From assembly GCA_947685225.1 (NCBI GenBank), contig CANTUV010000015.1, positions 7,378,001-7,442,000 of the forward strand: a stretch of DNA of 64,000 bases, read 5' to 3'. How positions within the stretch are numbered: the first letter of the stretch is position 1; each line of letters opens with the position of its first letter. The notes beneath the pieces are model-generated. The model did no database searches. It worked only from the letters and a program-made list of their open reading frames with translations, and was not told the DNA's origin. The translations under genes were made by a program, and so were the position numbers. This DNA comes from Garcia nutans. Taxonomy: Eukaryota > Streptophyta > Magnoliopsida > Malpighiales > Euphorbiaceae. Shown here one piece after another: positions 13,586-26,093 of this stretch.

Positions 13586-14828
13586 ATAAACCCACTGAGA
13601 TGGCCCAGCCTCATGTGGCCTACTGCCTTAGGATGTAGAGCCTCCTCTTTGACTAAACCCAGGTCTACCACCTCTACTAAAACCTCTGCCACCACGACCC
13701 CTTCTAACACTGGGTCGAGAAGATGGAGTATCTGCCAGCCTAACCTCTGGTGGCTCGGGATAATCTATGATAAAATGGTCTGATGAGCCACATCTAAAAC
13801 ACACTCCCAAAGCACCTCTCCACCAGCAGACACCTCCGTGTACTCTACCACAATGAATGCAAGTAGGTGGAGTAGGTCTCTGAGCCACTGGAGTTGGAGC
13901 ACTAGCCATTGAAACTGCAGGTCTCTGTCTCTGTCTTTGCTGCGGTATTGACCTGCCAAACTGCCCTTGACTCCTACTAAACCTCTGAAAATGTCCCCCT
14001 CGGCCTCTCTTCACTGATGAAGACCGTACCTCACTCTGGGGTCTCCTAACTCTGGTATCCTCAACCCTGGCAGCTGCTGCAAGACTCTGTGCCCTCTTAA
14101 CACTCCTAGCAGCTGCAACTAACTGGGAAAAATCCCGATACCGAGAGCCTACGATGATGCACATGATAGAGGGTCTCAGTCCCTCCTCAAACCTGTTGCA
14201 CCTGTCAAACTCATCAGAAATGATCCCACCAGCATAGTGACTCAACCAGATAAACTCGATCTCATACTCGGTCCTGTCCTGGTATCCTATCTCAGACTCA
14301 GGAACTGCATCTTCTTTGCATCTTTATACTCTCTCAGAGTATACTTCTGCTCAAATTCCCACAGAAAATCATCATAGGTCAGGACTGGTGGATCATCCAG
14401 AGCATGTGGAACTGTCTTCCACAAATCATATGCTTCTCTCTGCAGAAGAGATCTGGCATAATCAAACTTCTCTTCTGGACTAGCCTGTAACTGAATGAAT
14501 ATCCTCTGTACTCGGTCTAGCCACTGCTCTGCTACAGCAGGATCTGTACTACCAACAAAGTCCTCAGCCCCATACTTTCTCAGTTTATCATACTGTCTCA
14601 CCGGCAACTGCGGCTGCGGTTGTGGCTGTGGCGGCTGCGGAACTGGAGCCGCCTCAACAACTCTGCCATATGCCATACCCAGCCAGGCGAAATCTCATCA
14701 GCTGCTGGTCTCACAGGCATAGAAACAGACGCCTCACCAGCTTATACAACTCTAGCTCCATCCCTACCCTCATCTGGAACCACACTCTCTGCACTACCCT
14801 CAGCAGCCTGATGCGACCGAGACGCCAT
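13586..14828 (-). pseudogene. Chromovirus gag (full-element copy, broken)
   Basis: The start is the ATG at 14828 (MASRSHQAAEG), in the same place as the partial copy. A TAA near 14743 and a frame change near 14690 break the N-terminus. The gag core (YGAEDFVGSTDPAVAEQWLDR, about 14570-14505) is well kept. A 2-bp deletion near 14273 and a TAG near 14287 separate it from the C-terminal half (SHYAGGIISDEFDRC onward). The zinc knuckle reads CFRCGSSDHFIIDY, so its last cysteine is tyrosine; the partial copy at 5469-7171 has Cys. A TAA near 13628 lies at the gag/pol join, where the partial copy reads through. In the family this is the capsid and nucleocapsid precursor. Confidence 0.92.
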
Positions 14829-14977
14829 AACTACCTATATCTGCAAACAAAGCAGAAAATACTATATAAGAGATCAGAAACTGCCAGTGCCAATGCATGT
14901 ATTATAATTAAAAACTATTTTCAAATCCCCAATTTTCTCTCTCTATCATCCCACCTAGGACGAGAACCTCAAACCTA

Positions 14978-14990
14978 GGCTCTGATACCA
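14978..14990 (-). other. Primer-binding site, initiator tRNA-Met type
   Basis: Minus strand TGGTATCAGAGCC, 7 bp inside the LTR boundary at 14998. It gives the element's direction and separates LTR from internal region. Confidence 0.93.
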
Positions 14991-14997
14991 AAACAAA

Positions 14998-17900
14998 TGT
15001 AACACCCTTATACCCTATATACGTACAATACATATTTTCAACATATGTAAAATATGCATATACGGTACAAAAATGTCACAAACCGTTTTACTATTTGTTT
15101 AGCCTACCGTTTTACTATTTTTTTTTCAGCATTTATAAAATATGCATATATGGTACAAAAGTCACAGACCATTTAACTAAATTTTTTTTATTTTTTTTTC
15201 ACATTCCAATTTAAAATTTCAAATTCTAAATATATAAAAATTAAATAGAATATAAATATTTTTTACTTGTTATAAGAACCCAAAATAAATAATATATATA
15301 AAAATCTCTAGAAAAAATTCGCCAGAGTTTTGTCTGTATTTTGGACATCCCAAAATTTAGCAATTACTCAACCTGCAAAAAGAAAACACTCCCAAATAAT
15401 TTTCAATCCACCATCTCAACCATACTTCTCAATTTCACCAAGTTTCTCAAACATTTATATATATAGATATATATATAATTTAAAACACACTTACTCGCCC
15501 ATTGCAAATACATTGACCCAAACATTCTTTATAATATACAATATGTAAAATCCAAAATATAATATATTATGCATAAAACTCAAAATGTACAATAACATAA
15601 AAATATATACATGCTGCTGGTAATGTTTCTAATCTCGATAACAACTCAACAAGCTCAACTACAAGTCTAGACTCGACTTGGTCTAGAAGAACTCTCTGGC
15701 TCAGCTGGGTCTACCATGTCACCTGCGCGACGAAAACAATCGCGCTAAGCCGAAGCCTAGTGGTACAAACTTTGATAATAACAACATAACTCAATGCAAT
15801 GCCAATGCATAATGCATATAGATGTCACATCATTCCACTTTCTTATATTTTTCAAATATTTCATAATTCACATTAAAACAAAGACAAGCATGGGCCCAAA
15901 AAGGATCTAATATGCTATTCAAATTTCAGAGTTACTGCTTTGGTCCATAATGACACCATGTGTCTAGCCCCGTAGGCAATATATCCATGGATAATGTAAC
16001 AGCCCCAGTCTCTTGGACCTCAACTCGGCTAGACCCTTTGGCCCTAGTATCTTGATCCTCATCCCGGCTAGACTGCTACAGTTTTTTAGGCTTACGACCC
16101 AGTCTTTTCACCCCAAAAACATCATATTTATCAGCTGGCTTGGCTTACGATCCAGTCTTTTCACCATTCCAGCGTGTAGCTCGTAGGCAATCATAGGCAT
16201 GCCACCAAATCCAGAATTCTGAAAATTGAATAACATAATAGGCACACAATTTATTCATATTTCTCATCATTAATCTCTTTCTCATTTTTACATATTCAAT
16301 CTAGGCACATTGCCTTATTTTCACATTTTTTTTCTCACTTTTCTCATTTTTCACATTTTTATCATTTTTCTCACTTTTCTTATTTTTATCAATATCAATT
16401 CATTTCATTATTACACATATCTCATTTTTGCATTCATAACACATTACCCAATTACTTTGGGTATTTTCACATAATATGCCTATTTCACATGTTACACAAA
16501 TTAGCCATTATCAATGGTTTTTCACAATGCATTTAACACATATATGACATTACAAATGTCATATCATATTATTCATACACAATCAATGAACCAAGTAGCT
16601 TAACACATTTTTCAACCAAAATGTGTTAAGTCCAAATGTTATGCAAATATAGACATTATATTCAAAGTTTGTACATACCTCCACTAGCAACCAAAGCAAG
16701 CTAAAAACAACCTTCAATCCAATCTTTCCAAATTTCCCTTCACCACTTGGATGAAGCAAATCAACCTCCCTCAATACCTAAACCAAATGTGATAGCAAAT
16801 AATCATTTAGTATCACATTTAATGGCATTTCCAACATTAAACCATAATTACACATTACTACTATAAATTTCCAAAATTTTAGTTTTTCTTTACTTCAACA
16901 TTAGAATTCCATTCTACTACAATTAAATTAGTATTTTAAGTTTATTTATATTATTAAAAACATATTTTAATACATTTAAATCATTTACATCATAAAAATA
17001 CACTCTTATACACAAAATCTCAAAAATGGCATAACCTTCCCCCATTGAAGGTTTTCCAAATTCAACACAATCCATTACTCATTCCAAGCTTATATTCATC
17101 ACTTTTAACACTAAACAATATGCTTAAACAAATAAAATCACACAATTCAACCACTTTGGAAAATCACTTTTCCAAAACCCTAAATCTCCACTTCCATTCT
17201 CAAACTCCAACCCAACACCACCAAATTCAATATTTGACATTAAAATACTTGTTTATGAATCAAAACAACTCATTTGGAATCAATTTGCACAATTAAAGTT
17301 CATGTTTTCAAAATTCCAAAAATCCATAACCCTAAATTCTCTCTCTTCACCATTCTTTAACCAAACTCCATCATCTCTTCAATCTAACCTTAGAATCATT
17401 CTTAACTACCCAAAATAACATCATACATACCAATTCCAACAATTATAACATACTACATCAGAATCTCAAAAATCACATAATCCAAATTTCCAAGGAATTC
17501 AAAGAAAAGTGATGAAAACTTACTAATTTTGGTGGAAATCACCAAAAATCCACTTGAAACTTGTTAATTCCTTCAATTTATGGAGTATGGAAGAAGCAAA
17601 ATCCTTGGTCTTCAAGCTCCCATGGAAGCCACGTCCTTGAAGAAGAAGAAGAAGAAGACTTTTAATATTCTTTTCCTTTCATCTTTTTTTTAACCACATA
17701 AATATATATTAAAATAATTTAATTATTTAATTATTTAATTATTTTTTTAATAAATTAAAAGTCCTAACTTCCCTCTTCCATTCAAAAATAATTTGTTTTT
17801 GAATTATTTTATTAATTTTGAATTTATAAGATTTAATTACCAAAATACCCTTTTCTTTTAAAAAGTGTTGACTTTTATATGTTATGTATATTTTGCATAT

Positions 17901-18056
17901 ATATCATATATATATATATATATATATTCCACTTTTCATTTAAAATCCCTTCAATTTTCATTTAAAACTATTAATTTAATTTATCCTTTTAAATTATAAT
18001 TTATTTTATCAAAATTTCCAAAAATTAGAAATTTTTAAAAAATTTTGGGTGTTACA
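14998..18056 (-). repeat. Chromovirus LTR (5' LTR of the full element)
   Basis: Length 3059 bp. The ends form a perfect 10-bp inverted repeat, TGTAACACCC and GGGTGTTACA. Relative to the 7172-10131 copy it carries about 100 bp extra at 15050-15170. This looks like a local duplication of the 'atttataaaatatgcatat.cggtacaaaa' segment. No independent gene is seen inside. Confidence 0.93.
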
Positions 18057-19004
18057 GTTTTAATATTCTAAAACCCTAATTTCATAATGTTATCCCTAAA
18101 TCCTAATTTGATTCATGAAACCCTAATCCATTCCAATTTTTCAAAACCTTTACAGTAGGCTAAACAAATAACAAATATAATACTAAAATCCCAAAACCCA
18201 AAATATTAATTAGAGAATTTTAAATAGAAACAGTAACCCTAATTTGTACCTTTACTTGCTTTATTTTTTAGATTTGATTATGTAGTCTATTATATGCTTT
18301 GGTGGTTGATTTATTTTCAATGCTTGATTTATTTATCATGGATGGATGTTTATTTTATATTTTGATTGATATTTTTGATGAATGATTTATTTATGACGAA
18401 TGGTTATTTACTTTTATCGATTTATTTTAATTTTCAAATGTTGTAAGGGGTATGTTTCCATTTTGTGGGTACCTCATTAATCAAGTTCTATGTAATTTAA
18501 ATTTCTTTTATATTTTGGACCAATGTAAAGGACATGTTTCTTCCTTTTGGTGGGTGTCCTATTTAGCTTAGACATGGATGATGTAAGGACATGTTTCCAT
18601 CTTTGGATGGGTGTCTATTTATTTACTTTGTTTGGACATTGCTTTGATTTCAATATAATGACGCTTTATTTCAATTGTTGTGTGTAATATGGATAATATT
18701 GTTATATTTAAGAATTTTATAATATTAAGACCTATAAAGGAGGCCGATTCCAATGAACCAAGCATTGTGGGGGTGTTGGGCCATTTCTCACCTTCCCCAC
18801 ACGTACCCAACTTTTCGAACCCATTAGGGGGTTAGGGATTCCTTAGGAATTGAGTCATCCACCCCTTTCTTTTTCCCAGCCCGTTCGGGTGGAGACTCTA
18901 TTTTCTCCGGACCTAGGTCCGTGTTCTCTAAGGCCCTGAGCCTAAACAGTGCCGAAGTCGCAAGAACCATTCCACCGGGAGTGGGGACAAAAATCCCCGC
19001 TCGC
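18057..19004 (+). repeat. LTR fragment of a second gypsy family (plus strand)
   Basis: This aligns in inverted orientation with 62575-~63330 followed by 51262-50882. Landmarks shared by both copies are degenerate AAACCCTAA words (18070-18240), repeated 'catgtttcc...tgggtg' words (18440-18615), GGAATTGAGTCATCCACC-like sequence (18846-18865), the GTTCTCTAAGGCCCTGAGCCT block (18921-18941), and an end resembling CCCCGCTCGCA. It starts exactly where the chromovirus LTR ends at 18056, so the chromovirus may have inserted into it. No primer site follows at 19005. Confidence 0.8.
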
Positions 19005-19027
19005 ACTATCCTAGTTTAAATACAGAA

Positions 19028-20095
19028 TTTTCAATGTCTCTTCTAATAAAAAAGATTTTAAATGCTGTAATAGGATGGTATGGGGTAAGATTCAAACTTT
19101 TTGATGGATACTTTGCAATGGCATTAGAGGACTTTGCCAGAATTTGGGGTTTTCACATAAATGGACCAACCACTTATAATGACCCTTAATTTTTTAACCA
19201 AATTCTTTCCACCTTTTAGGAAGCCATTTCTATAAAAACCTCTTTTGTCAAAGAATCAAATGCTAGACATATTAAGTTCCTCACTCCTTGGATGTTCCAC
19301 CAAATCATCACGTATACCATCCAGCAAAGGGGAGCTAGGAATGAAAAAGTCACTAAAAGGGACCTTATCATTCTTTATGTCATAGTGAACAACATCCTAA
19401 TCAACACCATAAAGTTTTTTACTGATACTTTCTACCATTATGCCACCAAACAATCTAAAACTTTCTTTCTTCCCTCCCAATTCACTTGAATTGCAAATAA
19501 TAGAAACATGTTAAATGACCTCAGCCTTGCTACCTTGAGAAACCCCTTTGACAACACTTCCAATGCCATCACAATAGAATATCTTGAACATGATGGGTGT
19601 GTAAAAAAGGTTGATGGTACCTATGTTTATCTATTTGGGAATAAGGAGGTAGTTGAGAGAGAAAAGAAAAGACCTAGGTACACTATTGAACAAGGTGAAG
19701 AAGGAGGTGAGAATTTGGAAATTGCACTTGACATGCCAAAGAATCCCTCCTCTCATGTTAGTAAGACTTCTTCCATCAACCTTATCCTAAAAGTAATAAA
19801 ATCTCTTTAAAACCAACTCTCTCACTTCAAAAAGGATGTTCCAAAGAGGTTTAAGAAGTTCTCTCATGTTCATCATGACTTGCATGATATGCAAGGAAAA
19901 ATGGACTTGCCCTAATGTGACTTAAGGCATTGGGATGCGAGTGAGCATGAGGAGAGTCTTTTTTTGAAGAAGAGTCCATAGGAGTGGAAGAGAAGAATTC
20001 TAGTAGTGAAGAAGAAGTCACCCAAGTACCTCAAGATAAAGGGAAAACACTTACGGTTGAAGAAGAAAAAGATGAAGACTCAAATTAGACATTCT
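19028..20095 (+). pseudogene. Broken ORF of retroelement type, family uncertain
   Basis: One plus-strand frame reads MSLLIKKILNAVIGWYGVRF, then a region with DFARIWGFHINGPTTYNDP, and after two stops a hydrophobic-helical segment (WMFHQIITYTIQQRGARN...DLIILYVIVNNILINTIKFF, about 19290-19440). An acidic, Lys/Glu-rich tail follows. Stops interrupt it near 19188, 19218, 19488, 19808 and 19914. The layout loosely resembles the Athila ORF1-like proteins at 56780-58228, but no diagnostic motif was matched. It lies just downstream of the LTR fragment. A host pseudogene cannot be excluded. Confidence 0.4.
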
Positions 20096-20404
20096 TCTTA
20101 GCCATTTTTGTTTCCTTTTATGTTTTGTATGATCTTTTCTTTTTATGGACTCTTGTAGGTATTGATTATACATAACATCATTTATGTTTGCTTCTTTTCT
20201 TTGTGTTTGTTGTTACATTATAAATAAAAATATGTGTTTGGGTATCAATCTTCTTTGCTTCTTACTTTTCTTTTTGCCTTTGTTAAAGGGGGAGATCAAT
20301 TTTATGAAATATGAAATATAAAATTGAAGTAAAAAAGGGGGAGAATAAGTAGGAATATATGAAATACATGAATAATGAATGGAGGAGGTTTGCATGAAAA
20401 CTTT

Positions 20405-21345
20405 GTCATGTCTTCTTTCCAGGATGTAGGTGAAGAGACAACCAAAGAAGAAGTGATATTTAGCAAGGTCGAAGAAGTTGTGATTGGTAAAGAAGTAGTA
20501 ATCGGTGTTGTAAATGAGTTTTGGGACTCAACTGATAGTTAAGATGATTTTGAGCCTAAGAAGGAAGAGTGGACCTAGTCCGAGCCCGAAGAAGAAAATG
20601 AAGTTATGAACACCCGATCTGGTAAGCCTTATGCAAGGCCACCACCAAAAAAGGTAAAAGCTAATAAGGAAAAAGAAGTCGAAGCTGGAAACAAAGAAGA
20701 TGAAGACGACACTGTCCTTGAGCAATTAAAAAGGACCCAAGCAAGTGTCAGTATTTGTGATTTATTGGCCACATCCAAGAAGCACCGTGAATCTATGGCC
20801 AAGGCTTTGGCTAGCATGCCAATTTCCACCTCCATAACACCGGATGAGCTAGTTAATTTTGCAAAAGTTGAAGGCGTGATGAGGTGCAAAGATATTCAAA
20901 AGAAGAGCGAAGTTGAAGTGGGAATGGTATCATTCTCGGATGCAAATTTACCGAAAGAGATCACATTTGCCCACTCTTTATCAAATTAGAGGTCAAAGGG
21001 AAAAGCACTCCATGTATGATGGTTAATGATGGGTCCGCCATAAATATCTGCCCACTTAAGATTTTGCCAAAGCTCGCTATGTCAACAAGGGATCTAAGCC
21101 CAACCGAAGTGACTATTAGGGCTTATGACAATACTAAGAGGCACGCCAAAGGGACTTTTAAAGCTATTGTAAAGGCTAGTCTAATTGAATGTATGGTGGA
21201 GTTCATGGTTTTGGACATTCCTGTTACTTTTGCACTACTATTAGGGCAACCCTGGTTTCATCCTCTTGGTGGAGTTTCCTCTACGCTCCATCAAATGATC
21301 AAATTCCCAAACGAGAATGAGACAATGATCATCAAAATGCCTTAG
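20405..21345 (+). pseudogene. Gypsy pol fragment with retropepsin-like domain
   Basis: A plus-strand acidic linker (MNTRSGKPYARPPPKKVKAN at 20606 onward) leads into an aspartic-protease domain. Residues MMVNDGSAINICPL (21016-21060) occupy the place of the catalytic D-S/T-G loop, here NDGS. ALLLGQPWFHPLGGV (21230-21275) and the following LHQMIKF match the flap-distal end of plant gypsy proteases. The frame is interrupted by a TAG at 20987-20989, but the downstream part continues in a neighbouring frame. It ends at 21345, exactly where an oppositely oriented gag begins, so RT is missing. This is the natural downstream partner of the Tat-like gag, now flipped relative to it. Confidence 0.8.
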
Positions 21346-22473
21346 TATCAAAATTAGGTGGGAGAGAGTTAGGCAAAGGATGAGAATTCAAGGGTTGTAA
21401 CAATCTCTTCTTTTGTAGCTTATTGAGAACCTAAGATAGCGGCTTCCCCAATTTTGAAAATTGCCTTCTTCCTCTTTGGCCGATGGCATTAACATCAATC
21501 GCCTTTTGTGTGATTTGGTTACCAGACTGGCAGTTTCCTTTCTCGTTCCTTCTTGCCGAAAATGATTCTTCTCTCTTTCCCACTCTTCAATTTACAACCC
21601 AGCTTGCAAAAGGTCCTTGAAATCCCGAATGAGTGTATGAGACATACTTTCATGAAGGCTAGGTAACACCCCTCTCATAATCATTCTAATATGATCCAAT
21701 TCATTAGGCCTCCTCTTGAGCAATGCCGCCTTATTCCTCCATCTCTTAACATAGTAGACAAAGTTTTCACTCGATCTTTGTCGAATGGATTCAACTTCTA
21801 TTAAAGTAACTTCCAATTCAACATTATACCCATATTATTGAATGAAGGCTTTGTATAGTAAATTTTAGCTCTTTTGAGTACTATCCTCTAAGGTGTTGAG
21901 CCAATTTTGGACAACAGGGTCCAATGAGAGCATAAAGTATCTTAGAGTTTGAGCCTTAGTAGCTCGGGCAGACTGCATAGCAGTGATGTACTACTTCACA
22001 TGGAGATGAGGGTTTCCAGTTCCACCAAATTTGGCAAAGGAAGGCATCTTGAACTTGTATGAGACCTCCTCATCTAGCTCGAACAACTTGTTGACCTCGG
22101 ACATCTCTTTGATTTTCAGCTTCTTTTCAAATTTCTTTTCTAAATCAGCCATTCTCTTCTCAACACTAGAAGTCTCGGTATTTTCAACAGTTGTCTTCTC
22201 AACAACCTTCAGTTCCTTCTTTTTATCTTGAGGATCTTGGAAGTATTGGGCCTAGTATTCATCACCATCCATAACCATCTTGTCATCATAAAAGACTACT
22301 TCACCAACTTTAGCCTTTCCCTTGTCTTTCTTGGTGCTTACGGATGCTTTAGCAGTGTTCCCAAATATTACAGCCATTTGACTTTTCATGATCTCAGTTA
22401 GGGCCCCCTTTAGTTCTTCCATCTTGACTTAATGGGCATCATTCAGCATCTTTTGAATCTGCTCAGGTTCCAT
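21333..22473 (-). pseudogene. Degraded Ty3/gypsy gag, Tat/Ogre-like (right, inverted copy)
   Basis: Minus-strand gag starting at the ATG at 22473 (MEPEQIQKML) and homologous to 288-1430. The gag domain includes LSLDPVVQNWLNTLE (near 21925), ESIRQRSSENFVYYV (near 21770) and RGVLPSLHESMSHTLIRDF (near 21670). Stops occur near 21865, 21838 and 21600. Homology to the left copy ends at 21333, within the shared 8-mer GCATTTTG, where plus-strand protease sequence takes over. Compared with the left copy it has lost the linker with the CQFHQRPGH motif. Confidence 0.85.
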
Positions 22474-23640
22474 TACTTTTGGTGAGAAGCTAACTGAGTT
22501 GTTATTGGATTCTTCGTCACCGGCGTAGGTTGGATTGTCGTAGGCTTTTGAACTATTGTAATCCAGGGCTGTGAGCCATAAAGGATCAATGAGATGCAAA
22601 TGTATGTATGCATGTATACATGCATGCACAAATAACAAACAAACAAAGATAATTAGGACATTTCTTCCAACCTTATAACTTTTCCACACAAATGGCGAAT
22701 CTCTTTTCCTAGGTATATAGTTAACAAAATACCAACATGGGGATATCTTATTCTCAAAAAATTCCCTCTAACGATTTTAACCAATAGTTATATTTTTAAA
22801 AATGAAAGTTAGTTCATGATAATTCCCATTAATTAGGCTTTAATCCATCCAATAGATTTTTATGCTATATTGGATTAAAACTAAATTAAGAGGTTTATTA
22901 TAAATAGATTTCTCATTTGAAAAATTAACTAATGATTCATGCCAAAAACAAGCCCATGATTAATAGTTAGTATAAATTAGGCCCACAATTGATTTTTAGC
23001 ATTCCATAATTGACCTAAATATTTTATAAGCTCATTTTAGGAAAAGTTGTAATGAAGTGAAAAATAGTTTTGTTTCAAAGCCCATAAAAAGATTTTAGAA
23101 AAAATAAATTTTGGGCTTTGAGCTTGGGCAATGTAGTGAAAAAGAATTTTTTGATCCATTTTTAAAAGTTTTTATATCCAAAGACCATCTTGAAAAGTTT
23201 TGAAAATAGCTTTGGTCCTTTGGACTTTAAAGGAAAAATTATTTTGAGCTTATAATGTAGGTAGGTCATATTAGAAAAAAAAGATCAAACCACATAAGCC
23301 ATGATTCAAACCAAGATAAATTAACCATAGTCAAACAACAAGCATTTATGGTAAAAATCTAAGAAAAGTAACTAGGCCAATTATATGAGCTTTAGACTTT
23401 GGGTTGAAAGCCTTTAAGCTCCCATAGCAGGTATATACCAAAAGGTACAAGTCTATGAGTGGTTATGTCATGCTCGATCTCCATATCTTGAGTGAAAGTA
23501 TGGTATCCCTTACATGACACAACACGAGTAACACGAGCATCCTAACTCACGCACACGATGTAATCTAAATGATGTAATGGATAATATCATAATAAGAAAT
23601 AATAAAATAATATAAAGATCAACAAAATCAACTTCTCTTT
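22474..23640 (-). other. 5' leader of the inverted Tat-like element
   Basis: The sequence lies between the primer site and gag and is AT-rich, with no open frame supported. The part 22474-22762 matches window positions 287-1 in inverted orientation, including the CCCATGTTGGTATTTTGTTAA block. The remainder has no counterpart in the window because the left copy is cut at base 1. Confidence 0.75.
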
Positions 23641-23658
23641 TCCCCAGTGGAGTCACCA
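23641..23658 (-). other. Primer-binding site, tRNA-Arg type (one change)
   Basis: Minus strand TGGTGACTCCACTGGGGA differs from the Tat/Ogre tRNA-Arg site (TGGCGACTCC...) by one C-to-T at a CpG. A TG-initiated plus-strand sequence (tgtgagcagg) at 23660 is the mirrored 3' end of an LTR. Its first bases resemble the LTR end at 50882. Confidence 0.75.
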
Positions 23659-23659
23659 C

Positions 23660-26093
23660 TGTGAGCAGGGATTTTTGAAGACATTATAGAAATGATGCCT
23701 AGTTGATTCACCAAACTGTCGAAACATGAAAGATAAGACTCAATTTTTTACATTATGTCCTAATAAATGAAGAGTTTTAGCAACTTGTTCTTCCATTGTT
23801 ACACGAAGAGTAGGCTTAAGCCCACCTTCTTTGACCAATAAATCACATAAAACCAAAAAAGAATAAACATTCATCCTTATTATATGCCAATAAAAATCAC
23901 TGGAGACCAATTGTTTCATTAAGTTATCTCTAACGTTTTTCCTTCTAGTCTTAATTTACGTGCAATTTCACTCCTACTATCCTCCTCTTGCATTACAAAT
24001 AGGTAATACTAAGCAAATAGTTTGTGCAACTAAAGCAGCTACTCGTTGCTTTAATAGTAAATTCCCATCATCCATCTATAAGTATAAAGTTGCACAATAA
24101 TATCATATAAGCTCAACATAAGAGTAACAACAAATAACAGTCACAAAAAGAAATAAGATTTGTGTTGAATAATAGAAGCAATAATGATTTATATAGATAA
24201 CCTAATTAAGCACTTCTTGGCAAACGTATTGTTGTTAGGCATACATAAAATGTTGTATGCATTGTGCAATGTTTTTCCAAATTAATTTGCATATATACAT
24301 GCATATATCCATTCAAATTGGCATTAAATTTTTTTTTCCTACTAAAATTACAACTTTGCAAGATTTCTCAAAACACTCAAAAACCTTATCCAATAGAGTA
24401 AACCTTATAGCATAATGCCTTTTAATAACTCTCATAATATTGATAAAAACTCACATAAAGACAAACATAATTAATTACAATATGAATTGATATAACGTGG
24501 TTGCATCTAATACTAATTAATTACAATATATATAATAAACACCATTTATATAATATATATAATCATAATATTCTAATGCTTTATATATATAAACATGATT
24601 TATATTAACAAAAATAATATTCTAATTTCAATTTGTTATGTCACTTTATATTATAAAATATAATATATTTTGAATCCAATAATCTTAAATCTTAACTTGA
24701 ATTCAACATCTAAAACTTAAAATTTTGATATAATATCAAAACTAGATATTGTATATATATGAACTGTGCTCTAAAGTGACCCAATCAAAGAGTATCCTTA
24801 CCAAGTTTTGGTATTAACTCAATTACCTTACCTAGTGCCATCAATGATTTAGTAGTATTAACTCATTTTTTAGTAGTATCTAAGTGTATCCAATTTTAAC
24901 ATTCTAAAACCACAAATTGCACATATGGTTCTAGTTAAGAATTGCTTACTCATTTTATATTTTGCTTTTTAGATCCCAAACAAAAATTACAAAATTTTGA
25001 AATAAAGAGAACTCAAGACATAGAAGGGAGGTGGAAATGGCAACCTATACAATGACCACTCTCCCTCAATTTATGGCCTCAAACCCCAATTTTCTGCTGC
25101 CTCTGTTATTTTTCTAACCATTTTAACTTTTTTATTGCTCTTTTATTTAAATTATGCAATTTTCTTAAATACTTATATGAGACCATGAACAATAATTATT
25201 ATCATATATATAATTATCATCAATTATATATAATTATCCTCAATATTTAAGCTCATCAATTATTATCATCAATTATATATCTATGACAAGTTAAATTTGG
25301 ATCTTTATTTTGGGTTCTTGACTAATCAACAACAAATCAATGAAATATTCACAAAACCACAAACACATATACCTCATAAATTTAGCAAAGAACAAAGACC
25401 AAAGAATAAAAAATCAACAACCAAAATATAAATCAACAATTTATTAGCATAAAAAGAAAAAAAAATACAAATCAACAATCAAAAGAGCAAATAAACAAAG
25501 AGTAAAGAGAATCAACTCACCTTGTGCTTGCAAAGAATAAGAAAATAGAAATTGCTGAAAAGATTGGCAAAGGAAAAGAAATAGAGGGAAGAAAAGCATA
25601 AATGGGAGAGAAGAAAAAATGTTCTGGTGAGAGGATATTTTAGGTTAAAGAGGATTTGTTTGAAAAATGTTAAAAATGAGAGAGAGGGTAGTTTTGAAAT
25701 AATAATTACTAAAACTATCACAACCCATCGATTTGGTGGTTTAAAATTCTTAAGAAAGTTCACATTTTTAAAACCATAAAGGAAACCATGGATAATAATA
25801 CTATGCCTATGGAAATTAAAACAAACAAGCAAATAACCAATACCATACTTACCCATCCCATACCACCATCCAAACACCGTATAAGATTATCCCTAGTCAT
25901 AGTATTAATAAGATGAGACATTGTTAATGCAGATAGACTAGCACATGTTATACTTCTTAATTTGATCAAGTAGTTGTTCTCATAAGCTATAGGCATGATA
26001 ATGCTTAAAGTTAACATGCGGATGCTTGTTGGAAGAACAAGTTCATTGGATGGCCCAGCTATGAGATAATCACATGGATATCTATTCAATGTT
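23660..26093 (-). other. Probable decayed LTR and AT-rich spacer
   Basis: The left end is the LTR boundary next to the primer site. The right limit of the LTR could not be placed. The region is AT-rich with (TA)-rich stretches around 24480-24680 and 25190-25290. A minus-strand open frame at 26101-25760 (113 codons, with segments such as MLTLSIIMPIAYENN) has no family I recognise and no supporting context. Confidence 0.4.

Larger units (their letters stand above)
7172..18056 (-). mobile_element. Ty3/gypsy chromovirus, Tekay/Del type, complete with two LTRs
   Basis: A 10.9 kb minus-strand element: upstream LTR 14998-18056, primer site 14978-14990, gag-pol 14828-10177, polypurine tract 10132-10147, downstream LTR 7172-10131. 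The pol order protease-RT-RNase H-integrase and the C-terminal chromodomain place it in the chromoviruses. The chromodomain form (VKVLWRNH...ATWKSE) fits the Tekay/Del clade. No matching 5-bp target duplication flanks it: the left side continues into a second internal region and the right flank is GTTTT. It is dead: stops and frameshifts occur throughout gag-pol. The two LTRs are similar along their length, with scattered substitutions and one ~100 bp length difference near 15050-15170. Confidence 0.93.
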
